Positions 1 through 6,483 of a stretch of 9,254 bases of DNA are shown one piece after another (position 1 is the first letter of the stretch; each line of letters starts with the position of its first letter). This DNA is from Nitrosomonadaceae bacterium (GTDB lineage: Bacteria > Pseudomonadota > Gammaproteobacteria > Burkholderiales > Usitatibacteraceae). Where the stretch lies: the NCBI GenBank assembly GCA_021300055.1, contig JAJTHU010000333.1, positions 1 to 9,254 on the forward strand, given 5' to 3'. The notes beneath the pieces are model-generated. The model was not told where the DNA came from, did not search any database, and saw only the letters and a list, made by a program, of their open reading frames with translations. Position numbers and translations under genes: made by a program.

Positions 1-918
1 GACAAACAAGTTGCGGCGGCAAAACAATTCAGCGGCGACGACCTCAAGCTCGTCGTGCTGCCGGAGTATTTTTTGACGAGCTTCCCCGTCGGCCCTGATC
101 TACCCACTTGGGCGGCGCGCGCCTGCTTGAAGCCGGATGGCGCAGAGTACGCCGCGCTTTGCGACGTCGCCAAGAAGAATGGCGTGTACCTCTCGGGCAA
201 CGCTTACGAAGTCGATGCCAAGTTTCCCGAAATCAACTTTCAAGTCAGCTTCATCATCGACGATGCGGGCAAGTTGATTCTGCGCTATCGCCGCTTGATT
301 TCGATGTACACCGCCACGCCGCACGACGTGTGGGACAAATTTGTGGAGATCTATGGCGTTGAGGCCGCTTTCCCCGTCGCCGATACCCCATTGGGTAAGC
401 TCGCCTGCATCGCCTCTGAGGAGATTTTGTTTCCGGAAGTCGCGCGCGCGCTGGCGCTGCGCGGTGCCGAAATCTTCTTGCACTCATCGTCAGAAACCAG
501 CAGTCCGCAGCTCACTAAAAAGCAAATCGCCAAGCGCGCACGAGCGGTCGAAAACTTGGCCTACGTTGTCTCGTCGAACTCTGCCGGCATTGCCGGTATC
601 GACATTCCGATGTCGTCCACAGACGGCAACTCGCAGATCATGGACTACGAAGGCCGCATCCTCGCGGAAGCGGGCTATGGCGAATCGATGGTGGCGCTGA
701 CGCAGATTGATCCCGCGGTGATTCGCCACGTACGCGGTCGCGTGGGCATGGACAACTATCTAGCGCGTTTGCGAACCGAGCCGTTCGCCTCAACCTATCA
801 GCGCAGCGTGTATCCCGCGAATGTCCTGTCGAACGAAAAGCCTTCTCGCAACGTCTTTCGCGCAGCGATCGAGCGCGGCATCGCTGCGATCCAAAGCACT
901 AGCAAGGGAACAAAGTAA
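1..918 (+). CDS. Nitrilase-superfamily protein with altered catalytic triad (5' partial)
   Basis: Carbon-nitrogen hydrolase (nitrilase) fold, cytosolic. The frame is open from base 1 and the N-terminus lies outside the window; the 305 codons visible lack perhaps 20-40 residues of a family usually near 300 aa. The GTG at 55 sits inside the conserved LPE motif and is not a real start. The superfamily needs a Glu-Lys-Cys triad. The Glu is present (LPE, codon 64-66). The Lys position of the YRK motif is Arg (YRR, 292-294). The Cys position before the FPE motif is Ser (SEEILFPE, Ser at 415-417), although the flanking GKL and FPEVARALALRGAE blocks are textbook. Another Cys lies three residues upstream (406-408), which is not the catalytic position. 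Amidase, nitrilase or N-carbamoyl hydrolase activity should therefore not be assumed; it may be a pseudoenzyme or a divergent subfamily. The stop overlaps the next ATG by one base, so it is probably co-translated with the aldehyde dehydrogenase. Fold assignment is firm, function open. Confidence 0.88.
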   Translation, partial: DKQVAAAKQFSGDDLKLVVLPEYFLTSFPVGPDLPTWAARACLKPDGAEYAALCDVAKKNGVYLSGNAYEVDAKFPEINFQVSFIIDDAGKLILRYRRLISMYTATPHDVWDKFVEIYGVEAAFPVADTPLGKLACIASEEILFPEVARALALRGAEIFLHSSSETSSPQLTKKQIAKRARAVENLAYVVSSNSAGIAGIDIPMSSTDGNSQIMDYEGRILAEAGYGESMVALTQIDPAVIRHVRGRVGMDNYLARLRTEPFASTYQRSVYPANVLSNEKPSRNVFRAAIERGIAAIQSTSKGTK

Positions 919-2339
919 TGGCCGCGATGTTTAAGGTGCGCAACCCGCGCAATGGCGAGTACGACTACGAATTCGCCAGATCGTCGCCTGCCGATATCGC
1001 CTTGCAAAGTGCCAAACTCCGCGCCCAGAGCCGAGTTTGGGCCGAAATGAGCCCAAAAGCACGCGCAGACTTGCTTTTGCGTTGGGCGGAGGCGTTGAAA
1101 GCCGAACGGCAAAACCTCATTGACGCGCTTGTCGTCGACACTGGTCGTCGGCGTGAAAGCGAGTTGGAAGTCGATTCTGCGATAGGCAACATCATGCGGT
1201 GGGCGGCGCGCGCTCCCGCACTCCTCGAAGAGCCTGCTACGCGCGAGAGTGTGGTGAAGCCGATGACGCTCACTGCGGCGAGCGTGCCTGTCGGCTTAGT
1301 TGCAGTGATCAGTCCGTGGAATTTTCCGTTGCTGCTCGCCTTGATCGATACCGTCCCTGCCCTTGCAGCGGGTTGTCCAGTGATGGTCAAGCCGTCCGAG
1401 GTCACGCCGCGCTTTGTCGAGCCACTACGCCGTGCCATCAACGCGGTGCCGGAACTATCCAACGTGCTTCACGTGGTGCAAGGCGGACCCGACACCGGCG
1501 CCGCGATGATCGACAACGCAGATGCCGTGTGCTTTACGGGAAGTGTGGCGACTGGTCGGATGATCGCCAAGCACTGCGCAGAACGCTTGATTGCGTGCTT
1601 CCTGGAACTCGGCGGCAAGGACGCTGCCATCGTCCTGGAAGGCGTCGATGTATCGCGCGCGGCGCGCTCCATTGCGTGGGGTGGTAACGCGAACGCGGGG
1701 CAGTCGTGCTTGTCGGTTGAGCGCGTGTTTGTGGAGCGGCTCATCTATGCAGCGTTTACGGCGGCACTTGCCGCGGAGTGCAACGCGCTCAAGCTCGCCT
1801 ACCCGAGGGTTGACGATGGCGTCATCGGTCCGCTCACCGCAGAGCGCCAAGCCGTCACGATCCGTTCGCAGCTCGATGACGCCTATGCCCGCGGTGCAAA
1901 GGCGCTGGCAGGCAGCAACGTTGAAGAACTCGGCGGTGGGCTCTGGTGCAAGCCAGTGGTTTTAGTGGATGTCACACCCGACATGAAGATCATGACCGAA
2001 GAAACCTTTGGTCCGGTGCTGCCCGTCATGCCGTTCGACACAATCGATGAAGCGATTGCGCTCGCTAACGGCACTGAGTTTGGATTGTCTGGCGCCGTGT
2101 TTGGCCCGCGTGAGCGCGCCATTGAGGTCGCCAAACAAATGCATGGCGGTGCAATTAGCATCAACGACGCGGCGCTAACCGCGATCGTTCACGATGGCGA
2201 GAAGCAGGCGTTCAAGAACTCAGGGCTCGGCCCATCGCGCATGGGCGATACGTCCATCACGCGCTTCCGACGTAAGCGCGTCTTCATCGAAAACGCGACT
2301 CTGCAACACGATCCGTGGTGGTTCCCTGCGCAAGGCTAG
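918..2339 (+). CDS. NAD(P)-dependent aldehyde dehydrogenase
   Basis: Aldehyde dehydrogenase superfamily, 473 aa, the usual length, cytosolic; it oxidises an aldehyde to a carboxylate with NAD(P)+. Hallmarks in order: PWNFP (residues 133-137, oxyanion Asn135), cofactor Lys158 in VKPSE, the FTGS turn (206-209), general base Glu230 in ELGGK, catalytic Cys264 in GQSC, and EETFGP (361-366, cofactor-ribose Glu). All key residues are intact. The ATG overlaps the upstream TAA (taATG), and an AAGGGA purine run at 904-909 lies 8 nt before it; the ATG at 927 is an alternative start. Substrate cannot be read from sequence. With glutaryl-CoA dehydrogenase in the next operon, glutarate semialdehyde or another short semialdehyde is a reasonable guess (inference). 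The C-terminus ends in an unremarkable PWWFPAQG tail. Confidence 0.95.
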   Translation: MAAMFKVRNPRNGEYDYEFARSSPADIALQSAKLRAQSRVWAEMSPKARADLLLRWAEALKAERQNLIDALVVDTGRRRESELEVDSAIGNIMRWAARAPALLEEPATRESVVKPMTLTAASVPVGLVAVISPWNFPLLLALIDTVPALAAGCPVMVKPSEVTPRFVEPLRRAINAVPELSNVLHVVQGGPDTGAAMIDNADAVCFTGSVATGRMIAKHCAERLIACFLELGGKDAAIVLEGVDVSRAARSIAWGGNANAGQSCLSVERVFVERLIYAAFTAALAAECNALKLAYPRVDDGVIGPLTAERQAVTIRSQLDDAYARGAKALAGSNVEELGGGLWCKPVVLVDVTPDMKIMTEETFGPVLPVMPFDTIDEAIALANGTEFGLSGAVFGPRERAIEVAKQMHGGAISINDAALTAIVHDGEKQAFKNSGLGPSRMGDTSITRFRRKRVFIENATLQHDPWWFPAQG

Positions 2340-2416
2340 CCCGCCGCACACGGCACGAAACAAGCGCATACTGCTAAGGCAAGCGATTCTCCTCCACGTC
2401 GCTACGACCGCGTGGC

Positions 2417-3214
2417 TTGGCTCCTAACGAGCCCCACTTCTTGACGCAGTTTTCAACTGCGACACATTTGCCGCGCGATATCGACCCTGGCTACAAGACC
2501 AAGCAAGAATCCATCAGCATAGCTGGCGTGGATGATCTCCTGATCCGCTCGCTATTGGACAACCAGCAGTTCTCCGACCCAGAAGGGTTGGCCGAGCAGT
2601 TAGGCATCAGTTCCGCTACATGGCCACTATTCGGCTTGCTATGGCCCTCGGGGTACCGCCTCGCGGCAAAGATCGCCACCCGGGCGCCGGTCAAAAACGA
2701 ACGCATGCTCGAAATTGGATGTGGGCTCGCGCTTGCTAGCCTCGTCGCACATCGTCAGGGACTCGACATTACCGCGAGCGACCGCCACCCGTTAACTGAG
2801 TCTTTCCTCGCCGCCAACCTTCATTTGAATGGCCTGGCGCCGATGAAGTATCGCCATGGCGCGTGGGGTGAGGATCACCTCATGCTCGCATCAGATGAAA
2901 TCGCGACGCCGACCTTGCTGACGGAGCGCTATGACTTCATTATGGCCAGCGACGTTCTCTACGAGCGAGACCAACAGGCTTACCTACCGGCGTTCATCGA
3001 GCGGCACGCGAGTGCCCACGCCAAAGTTTGGATCGTCGATCCGGACCGAGGTAATCGCTCCGCTTTTAACCAACAGATGTCGGCGTTAGGATTTATCGGC
3101 CGCGAAGAGCGCCTTGATGTGGTGGCCACGCCGCGCAACCTTGCGTATCGTGGACGGCTGCTCGCCTACCACCGCGGCATGTCAGTTGCCCGACGCGCGA
3201 TGTTGCGTCGCTAG
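2417..3214 (+). CDS. Class I SAM-dependent methyltransferase, METTL20/21-like
   Basis: Rossmann-fold methyltransferase, about 265 aa. SAM-binding motif I is LEIGCGLAL (residues 98-106), the acidic end of strand 2 is Asp122 in ITASDRHP, and DFIMASDVLYE (173-183) resembles the D-x-x-Y post-II region of METTL20/21 lysine methyltransferases. The WPLFGLLWPSG segment (69-79) matches the aromatic 'W...G..LW.S' block that precedes motif I in that group. Start: the frame is closed by a stop at 2375-2377, no ATG lies upstream of the conserved N-terminal part, and TTG at 2417 is the best available start; I see no clear Shine-Dalgarno, so the N-terminus is uncertain by about 8-30 residues. It lies 77 bp after the aldehyde dehydrogenase, so co-transcription is possible. 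The 3' end overlaps the opposing small-subunit gene by 33 bp. Protein-lysine methylation is likely by family; a small-molecule substrate is not excluded. Confidence 0.82.
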   Translation: MAPNEPHFLTQFSTATHLPRDIDPGYKTKQESISIAGVDDLLIRSLLDNQQFSDPEGLAEQLGISSATWPLFGLLWPSGYRLAAKIATRAPVKNERMLEIGCGLALASLVAHRQGLDITASDRHPLTESFLAANLHLNGLAPMKYRHGAWGEDHLMLASDEIATPTLLTERYDFIMASDVLYERDQQAYLPAFIERHASAHAKVWIVDPDRGNRSAFNQQMSALGFIGREERLDVVATPRNLAYRGRLLAYHRGMSVARRAMLRR

Positions 3215-3688
3215 ACGTTTCTTCAAATTCGGAATCAACCCGCCGTCGCGCACAATCTCGAGCAAGAAGTCGGGCAACGCCTCACATTGCGCCAGCGTGT
3301 TTCCTTCTGCATCGCGCACAGTCGCGCGTTCAAGATCAAATTGCACCGTCGCGCCGTCTTGCAGCTTAGCCGCGTCGGGGGACACCAGCACGGGTAGGCC
3401 GAGGTTGATCGCGTTGCGGTAGAAGATGCGCGCGGCACCCGTCGCAATAACCGCGCCGACCCCGAGATGCTTGAGTGCTTGTGCAGCCTGTTCGCGTGAT
3501 GAGCCGATGCCAAAGCCTATACCGCCAACGACCAAGTCGCCGGGCTTCACTTGCGCGGCGAACTCAGGGCGAATCGCTTCAAGGCAGTGCGCCGCGAGTT
3601 CGTCGATGCTGCCTTTCATGTAGCGGCCTGGGGCAAGCAAATCAGTATCAACTTGATCGCCGAACTTCCAAATGCGGACGAGGGTCAC
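3182..3688 (-). CDS. Aconitase-family hydro-lyase, small (swivel) subunit, LeuD/HacB-like
   Basis: Small subunit of a two-component (de)hydratase of the isopropylmalate isomerase/homoaconitase/dimethylmaleate hydratase group; it carries the mobile swivel domain that closes over the Fe-S subunit. With a GTG start at 3688 it is 168 aa, matching the short archaeal-type LeuD/HacB class. That GTG has GAGGTG 6 nt upstream (3695-3700) and begins MTLVRIWKFGD; a longer ATG start at 3736 lies inside a REP hairpin and is unlikely. DQVDTDLLAPGRYM (residues 11-24) is the conserved entrance and GSSREQA (62-68) the substrate-contacting loop. Departures: the usual N-F-G-C before GSSRE reads G-F-G-I, and the specificity loop after 'RY' reads YMKG (23-26), unlike the YLRT of homoaconitase or YLVY-type loops of isopropylmalate isomerase. 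The substrate is therefore uncertain. It is separated from the large-subunit gene by 157 bp. Confidence 0.9.
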   Translation of the reverse strand: MTLVRIWKFGDQVDTDLLAPGRYMKGSIDELAAHCLEAIRPEFAAQVKPGDLVVGGIGFGIGSSREQAAQALKHLGVGAVIATGAARIFYRNAINLGLPVLVSPDAAKLQDGATVQFDLERATVRDAEGNTLAQCEALPDFLLEIVRDGGLIPNLKKRLATQHRASGN

Positions 3689-3708
3689 CTTGGGCACCTC
3701 ACTCAAAC

Positions 3709-3739
3709 TGTCGCACCGACGGAGGTCGGTGCCCAAGTT
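3709..3739 (+). repeat. REP-like palindromic unit, copy 1
   Basis: A 31-nt unit with the plan TGTC, 8-bp stem GCACCGAC, loop GGAG, perfect complementary stem GTCGGTGC, then tail CCAAGTT. Stem arms are 3713-3720 and 3725-3732. Together with copy 2 it forms a head-to-head pair 23 nt apart in the gap between the two hydro-lyase genes, immediately upstream of the small subunit's ribosome-binding site. It looks like an extragenic palindrome (REP/BIME type). In the polycistronic - strand mRNA it would fold just before the small-subunit start and could affect message stability or the subunit ratio (inference). Confidence 0.75.
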
Positions 3740-3762
3740 TGCTCAACACACGTAGCCGTCTG

Positions 3763-3793
3763 AACTTGGATCCCGGCCTCCGCCGGGATGACA
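3763..3793 (-). repeat. REP-like palindromic unit, copy 2 (inverted)
   Basis: Read on the - strand, this is TGTC, stem ATCCCGGC, loop GGAG, perfect complementary stem GCCGGGAT, tail CCAAGTT: the same 31-nt plan as copy 1. Stem arms on the + strand are 3770-3777 and 3782-3789. Flanking TGTC, loop GGAG and CCAAGTT tail are identical to copy 1, whereas the 8-bp stem differs at four positions and each difference is compensated on the other arm. The pair with its 23-nt spacer (3740-3762) resembles a BIME. There is no run of T after either hairpin, so a Rho-independent terminator is unlikely. Confidence 0.75.
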
Positions 3794-3845
3794 TGCTTAG
3801 AGTGGTGCCCTACCAGTCGAGTCTGAGCATACATACGCCGTGTGT

Positions 3846-5111
3846 TCAAAGCAAAAACTCCCGAGGATCAGCAATGTGCCCCTTCACTGCCGATGCCGCG
3901 ACCGTATACGGCGAGCCCAAATAGACTTCGGCCTTCGATGAACCCATGCGTCCTTTGAAGTTGCGCGCCGTTGACGCGATGCTCACTTCACCATCAGCCA
4001 ACAACCCCGCACCGTAGCCCGCACACGCGCCGCAACCGGTGGGCATCATCTGCGCGCCCGCCTCAAGCAACACGGCGAGCGTGCCGTCGGCGGCGAGCTT
4101 GGCGGTGGTTTGCGTCGATGCAGGCGCGATAAAGAGTCGCGTGCCCTTGGCGACCTTGCGGCCCTTGAGCACTTCGGCGGCCATGCGCAAATCGTTTTCT
4201 TTCGCGCCGGTGCACGCGCCCAAGTAGGCTTGGTCGATGTGACGTGCTTCGGTGTCGGTAACCGGATGGCTATTTGCGGGCGAATGCGGCGCGGCAACAT
4301 GCGGCACGAGCGCGGCGGTGTCAAATTGATGAACGGCCTCGTAGAGCGCGTCATCGTCGCTGCAGAGCGCAGCACGCCAAGGCTCGAGCTGCACGCCTTT
4401 GGCTTTAAGGTCCGCAGCAGTGGTGGCGTCGGGCGCGATGATGCCGGTCTTGGCACCAAGCTCAGCGGCCATGTTGGATAGCGTGAGTCGTTCGTTCATC
4501 CACATCGCCGCAACGGTAGAGCCCGCGTACTCGATGACTTTGTAATCGTTGTTCATGCCGAGCGTCGCGCAGAGCTTCAGCAGGATATCTTTGGCAACCA
4601 CGCCGCGTGACAGGGCGCCATTCCACTCAACACGAATGGTCGCGGGCACACGCACCCAAATTTCACCCGTCGCCAACACGCCTGCCATTTCCGTGGCGCC
4701 CATGCCCACCATGAATGCGCCATACGCACCCCCCGAGGGTGAGTGTGAATCGCCACCCACGGCAAACAAGCCGGGCTTCATATGACCACGCTCAGGCAAG
4801 ATGACATGGCAGATGCCCTCGCCATCGTAGAAATTGTGGATCTTGTGCAGCGTGGCAAATTTGCGGGTGAGCGACAGGATGCCGGCCGAATCGGCGTCAA
4901 CGGCTGGAGTGTAGTGGTCAGCCACCAGCACCACCTTGCTCGGGTCCCAGATGCCGACACCGAGCTCCTTCAGCTTCGACTCAACGCGACGCGGACCGCC
5001 TGAATCGTGCATCATTGCCAGATCGACTTTGCACGTCACGATCTGGCCCACACTTACGCTGGCCTCACCCGCCGCGCGAGCGATGATCTTCTGGCTGATG
5101 GTGTGAGGCAT
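3846..5111 (-). CDS. Aconitase-family hydro-lyase, large [4Fe-4S] subunit, LeuC/HacA-like
   Basis: Large subunit of a two-component [4Fe-4S] hydro-lyase, 421 aa, the usual length of the archaeal-type LeuC/HacA class; cytosolic. Cluster ligands are Cys300 in LGACTG and Cys360/Cys363 in GCGAC, with spacing close to that of aconitase. VADHYTP (residues 63-69), GGDSHSPSGGAYGAF (119-133), ATGEIWVRVP (147-156) and ARNFKGRMGS (382-391) follow in family order. The GDSH loop is unusual: isopropylmalate isomerase and homoaconitase normally read GDSHT-x-x-H/Y-G, while this one reads SHSPSGG, nearer to the SHTPNGG of aconitase. That and the catabolic neighbours argue against leucine biosynthesis; dimethylmaleate, citraconate/methylmalate or another C5-C6 dicarboxylate is possible. 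The ATG at 5111 starts a good family N-terminus but lacks a recognisable Shine-Dalgarno. A plausible promoter lies 80-105 bp upstream, back-to-back with that of gcdH. Confidence 0.92.
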   Translation of the reverse strand: MPHTISQKIIARAAGEASVSVGQIVTCKVDLAMMHDSGGPRRVESKLKELGVGIWDPSKVVLVADHYTPAVDADSAGILSLTRKFATLHKIHNFYDGEGICHVILPERGHMKPGLFAVGGDSHSPSGGAYGAFMVGMGATEMAGVLATGEIWVRVPATIRVEWNGALSRGVVAKDILLKLCATLGMNNDYKVIEYAGSTVAAMWMNERLTLSNMAAELGAKTGIIAPDATTAADLKAKGVQLEPWRAALCSDDDALYEAVHQFDTAALVPHVAAPHSPANSHPVTDTEARHIDQAYLGACTGAKENDLRMAAEVLKGRKVAKGTRLFIAPASTQTTAKLAADGTLAVLLEAGAQMMPTGCGACAGYGAGLLADGEVSIASTARNFKGRMGSSKAEVYLGSPYTVAASAVKGHIADPREFLL

Positions 5112-5176
5112 TGGGCGTTTTGCGAAGTTGCTTGAAACCAGTGAACTGATGGGTAGAAACCCGCCTTAGCAGCAAG

Positions 5177-5188
5177 TTGTCCGGACAA
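5177..5188. promoter_or_regulatory. 12-bp perfect palindrome, candidate shared operator
   Basis: TTGTCCGGACAA is identical to its reverse complement and lies in the divergent intergenic region. The form TTGT-N4-ACAA resembles sites of dimeric helix-turn-helix regulators such as GntR-family proteins, but the family is not determined here. It overlaps the predicted transcription start of the - strand hydro-lyase promoter and the predicted -35 region of the gcdH promoter, so one bound dimer could control both operons. No regulator gene is in the window. Confidence 0.6.
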
Positions 5189-5225
5189 ATTATCGGCCAT
5201 TTGTTAAACTCTCGCAATCTACAAT
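5182..5225 (+). promoter_or_regulatory. Candidate promoter region of the gcdH operon
   Basis: Two weak options are visible. One is CGGACA (5182-5187), a 17-nt spacer, then TAAACT (5205-5210) preceded by TG at 5202-5203, an extended -10. The other is TACAAT (5220-5225, 5/6 to TATAAT) without a good -35, which would suit an activator-dependent promoter. In the first case the palindrome overlaps the -35; in the second its centre lies near -50. Neither is decisive. Confidence 0.4.
5189..5217 (-). promoter_or_regulatory. Predicted sigma70 promoter of the hydro-lyase operon
   Basis: On the - strand, TTGCGA (5212-5217, 4/6 to TTGACA) and GATAAT (5189-5194, 5/6 to TATAAT) are separated by exactly 17 nt. 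Transcription would start near 5182, inside the palindrome, giving a leader of about 70 nt before the ATG at 5111. Prediction from sequence match only. Confidence 0.55.
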
Positions 5226-5280
5226 TTGACTGCGCACGATGGCTTCCGCCATCGATTTCTCGCGCTTTGGAGCTCGGAAC

Positions 5281-6471
5281 ATGAAGATGAACGACAAACC
5301 CAACTTTAAGTGGGACGACGCCCTCCTCCTCGATGACCAACTCACCGACGACGAGCGCATGATCCGCGACCAAGCCCACGCGTATTGCCAAGAAAAGCTC
5401 ATGCCGCGGGTGCTGCAGGCCAACCGCGAAGAGATTTTTCATCGCGAAATCATGAACGAGATGGGCGAGCTCGGCTTGCTTGGCCCGACTATCGACGGCT
5501 ACGGTTGCGCGGGCGTCAACTATGTAAGTTACGGTTTGGTGGCGCGCGAAGTCGAGCGTGTCGATTCGGGCTACCGCTCGGCGATGAGCGTGCAATCCTC
5601 GCTTGTTATGCATCCCATCTACGCTTACGGCAACGAAGCGCAGCGCGAAAAATGGCTGCCCAAACTCGCGACGGGTGAGTTGGTCGGTTGCTTCGGGTTG
5701 ACTGAGCCAAGCGCGGGCTCCGATCCATCTTCGATGATTACTCGTGCGACCAAGGTCGATGGCGGCTACATCGTACACGGCGCGAAGATGTGGATTACCA
5801 ACTCCCCCATCGCCGACGTGTTTATCGTTTGGGCAAAAGATACGTCGGATGGCGATGCCATTCGCGGCTTCGTCCTCGAAAAGGGCATGAAGGGCCTCAG
5901 CGCCCCCAAGATTGAGGGCAAGTTCTCGTTGCGCGCATCGATCACCGGCGAGATTGTCATGGATCAGGTGTTTGTACCCGACGAGAATCTGCTCCCGAAC
6001 GTCAAAGGACTCAAAGGCCCGTTCGGTTGCTTGAACAAAGCGCGCTATGGCATTAGCTGGGGCGCACTGGGCGCAGCAGAGTTCTGCTGGATGCAGGCAC
6101 GGCAATACACGATGGATCGCATGATGTTTGGCAAGCCGCTCGCCGCGACGCAGCTCATCCAAAAGAAGCTCGCTGACATGCAGACCGAAATTTCGCTTGG
6201 CCTGCAAGCATCGCTTCGCGTCGGACGCTTGATGGACGAAGGCCGCGCCGCACCAGAGATGATTTCGCTGGTAAAGCGCAACAACTGTGGCAAGTCGCTC
6301 GACATCGCACGCGTGGCGCGCGATATGCACGGCGGGAATGGTGTGGCCGATGAATACCACGTGATCCGTCACGTGATGAACCTCGAGGCCGTCAATACCT
6401 ATGAGGGAACACACGACGTACACGCTCTGATTCTGGGTCGCGCGCAGACGGGCCTCAACGCGTTTTTCTGA
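5281..6471 (+). CDS. gcdH: Glutaryl-CoA dehydrogenase
   Basis: FAD-dependent acyl-CoA dehydrogenase that oxidises and decarboxylates glutaryl-CoA to crotonyl-CoA and CO2, passing electrons to electron-transfer flavoprotein; cytosolic in bacteria. With the ATG at 5281 it is 396 aa, the usual bacterial length. That start has GGAG at 5269-5272, 8 nt upstream; an ATG at 5239 would add 14 residues with no ribosome-binding site. The catalytic base is Glu375 in TYEGTHDVHALILGR, and Arg99 in SGYRSAMS is the conserved carboxylate-binding Arg; their separation (276 residues) equals that of Glu370 and Arg94 in human GCDH. CFGLTEPSAGSDP (137-149) is the flavin-contacting block. First gene of the + strand operon, it would be the carbon outlet of a route producing glutarate or glutaryl-CoA. 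Other short-chain acyl-CoA dehydrogenases lack this combination, so the assignment is strong. Confidence 0.93.
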   Translation: MKMNDKPNFKWDDALLLDDQLTDDERMIRDQAHAYCQEKLMPRVLQANREEIFHREIMNEMGELGLLGPTIDGYGCAGVNYVSYGLVAREVERVDSGYRSAMSVQSSLVMHPIYAYGNEAQREKWLPKLATGELVGCFGLTEPSAGSDPSSMITRATKVDGGYIVHGAKMWITNSPIADVFIVWAKDTSDGDAIRGFVLEKGMKGLSAPKIEGKFSLRASITGEIVMDQVFVPDENLLPNVKGLKGPFGCLNKARYGISWGALGAAEFCWMQARQYTMDRMMFGKPLAATQLIQKKLADMQTEISLGLQASLRVGRLMDEGRAAPEMISLVKRNNCGKSLDIARVARDMHGGNGVADEYHVIRHVMNLEAVNTYEGTHDVHALILGRAQTGLNAFF

Positions 6472-6483
6472 TTCCGCGACGCC

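Noticed and set aside
2394..2415. CCACG/CGTGG inverted repeat in the 77-bp spacer before the methyltransferase, as a terminator.
   Set aside because: Only a 5-bp stem with a 12-nt loop and no T-run; likely chance. The rest of the spacer shows nothing recognisable.
3689..3736. Longer ATG start (3736) for the hydro-lyase small subunit.
   Set aside because: The extra 16 residues are translated from REP hairpin copy 1 and do not look like the family N-terminus; GTG at 3688 has a good GAGGTG and the right family length.
3475..3924. 149-codon + strand open frame across the gap between the two hydro-lyase genes.
   Set aside because: It runs antisense through both real genes and through the two hairpins, with low-complexity translation and no family resemblance.
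3182..5111. Leucine biosynthesis genes leuC and leuD.
   Set aside because: Specificity motifs deviate from isopropylmalate isomerase, and no leuA or leuB lies nearby; family-level naming is safer.
5239..5280. Upstream ATG (5239) for glutaryl-CoA dehydrogenase.
   Set aside because: No ribosome-binding site and too close to the candidate -10 elements; ATG at 5281 has GGAG 8 nt upstream and gives the normal protein length.
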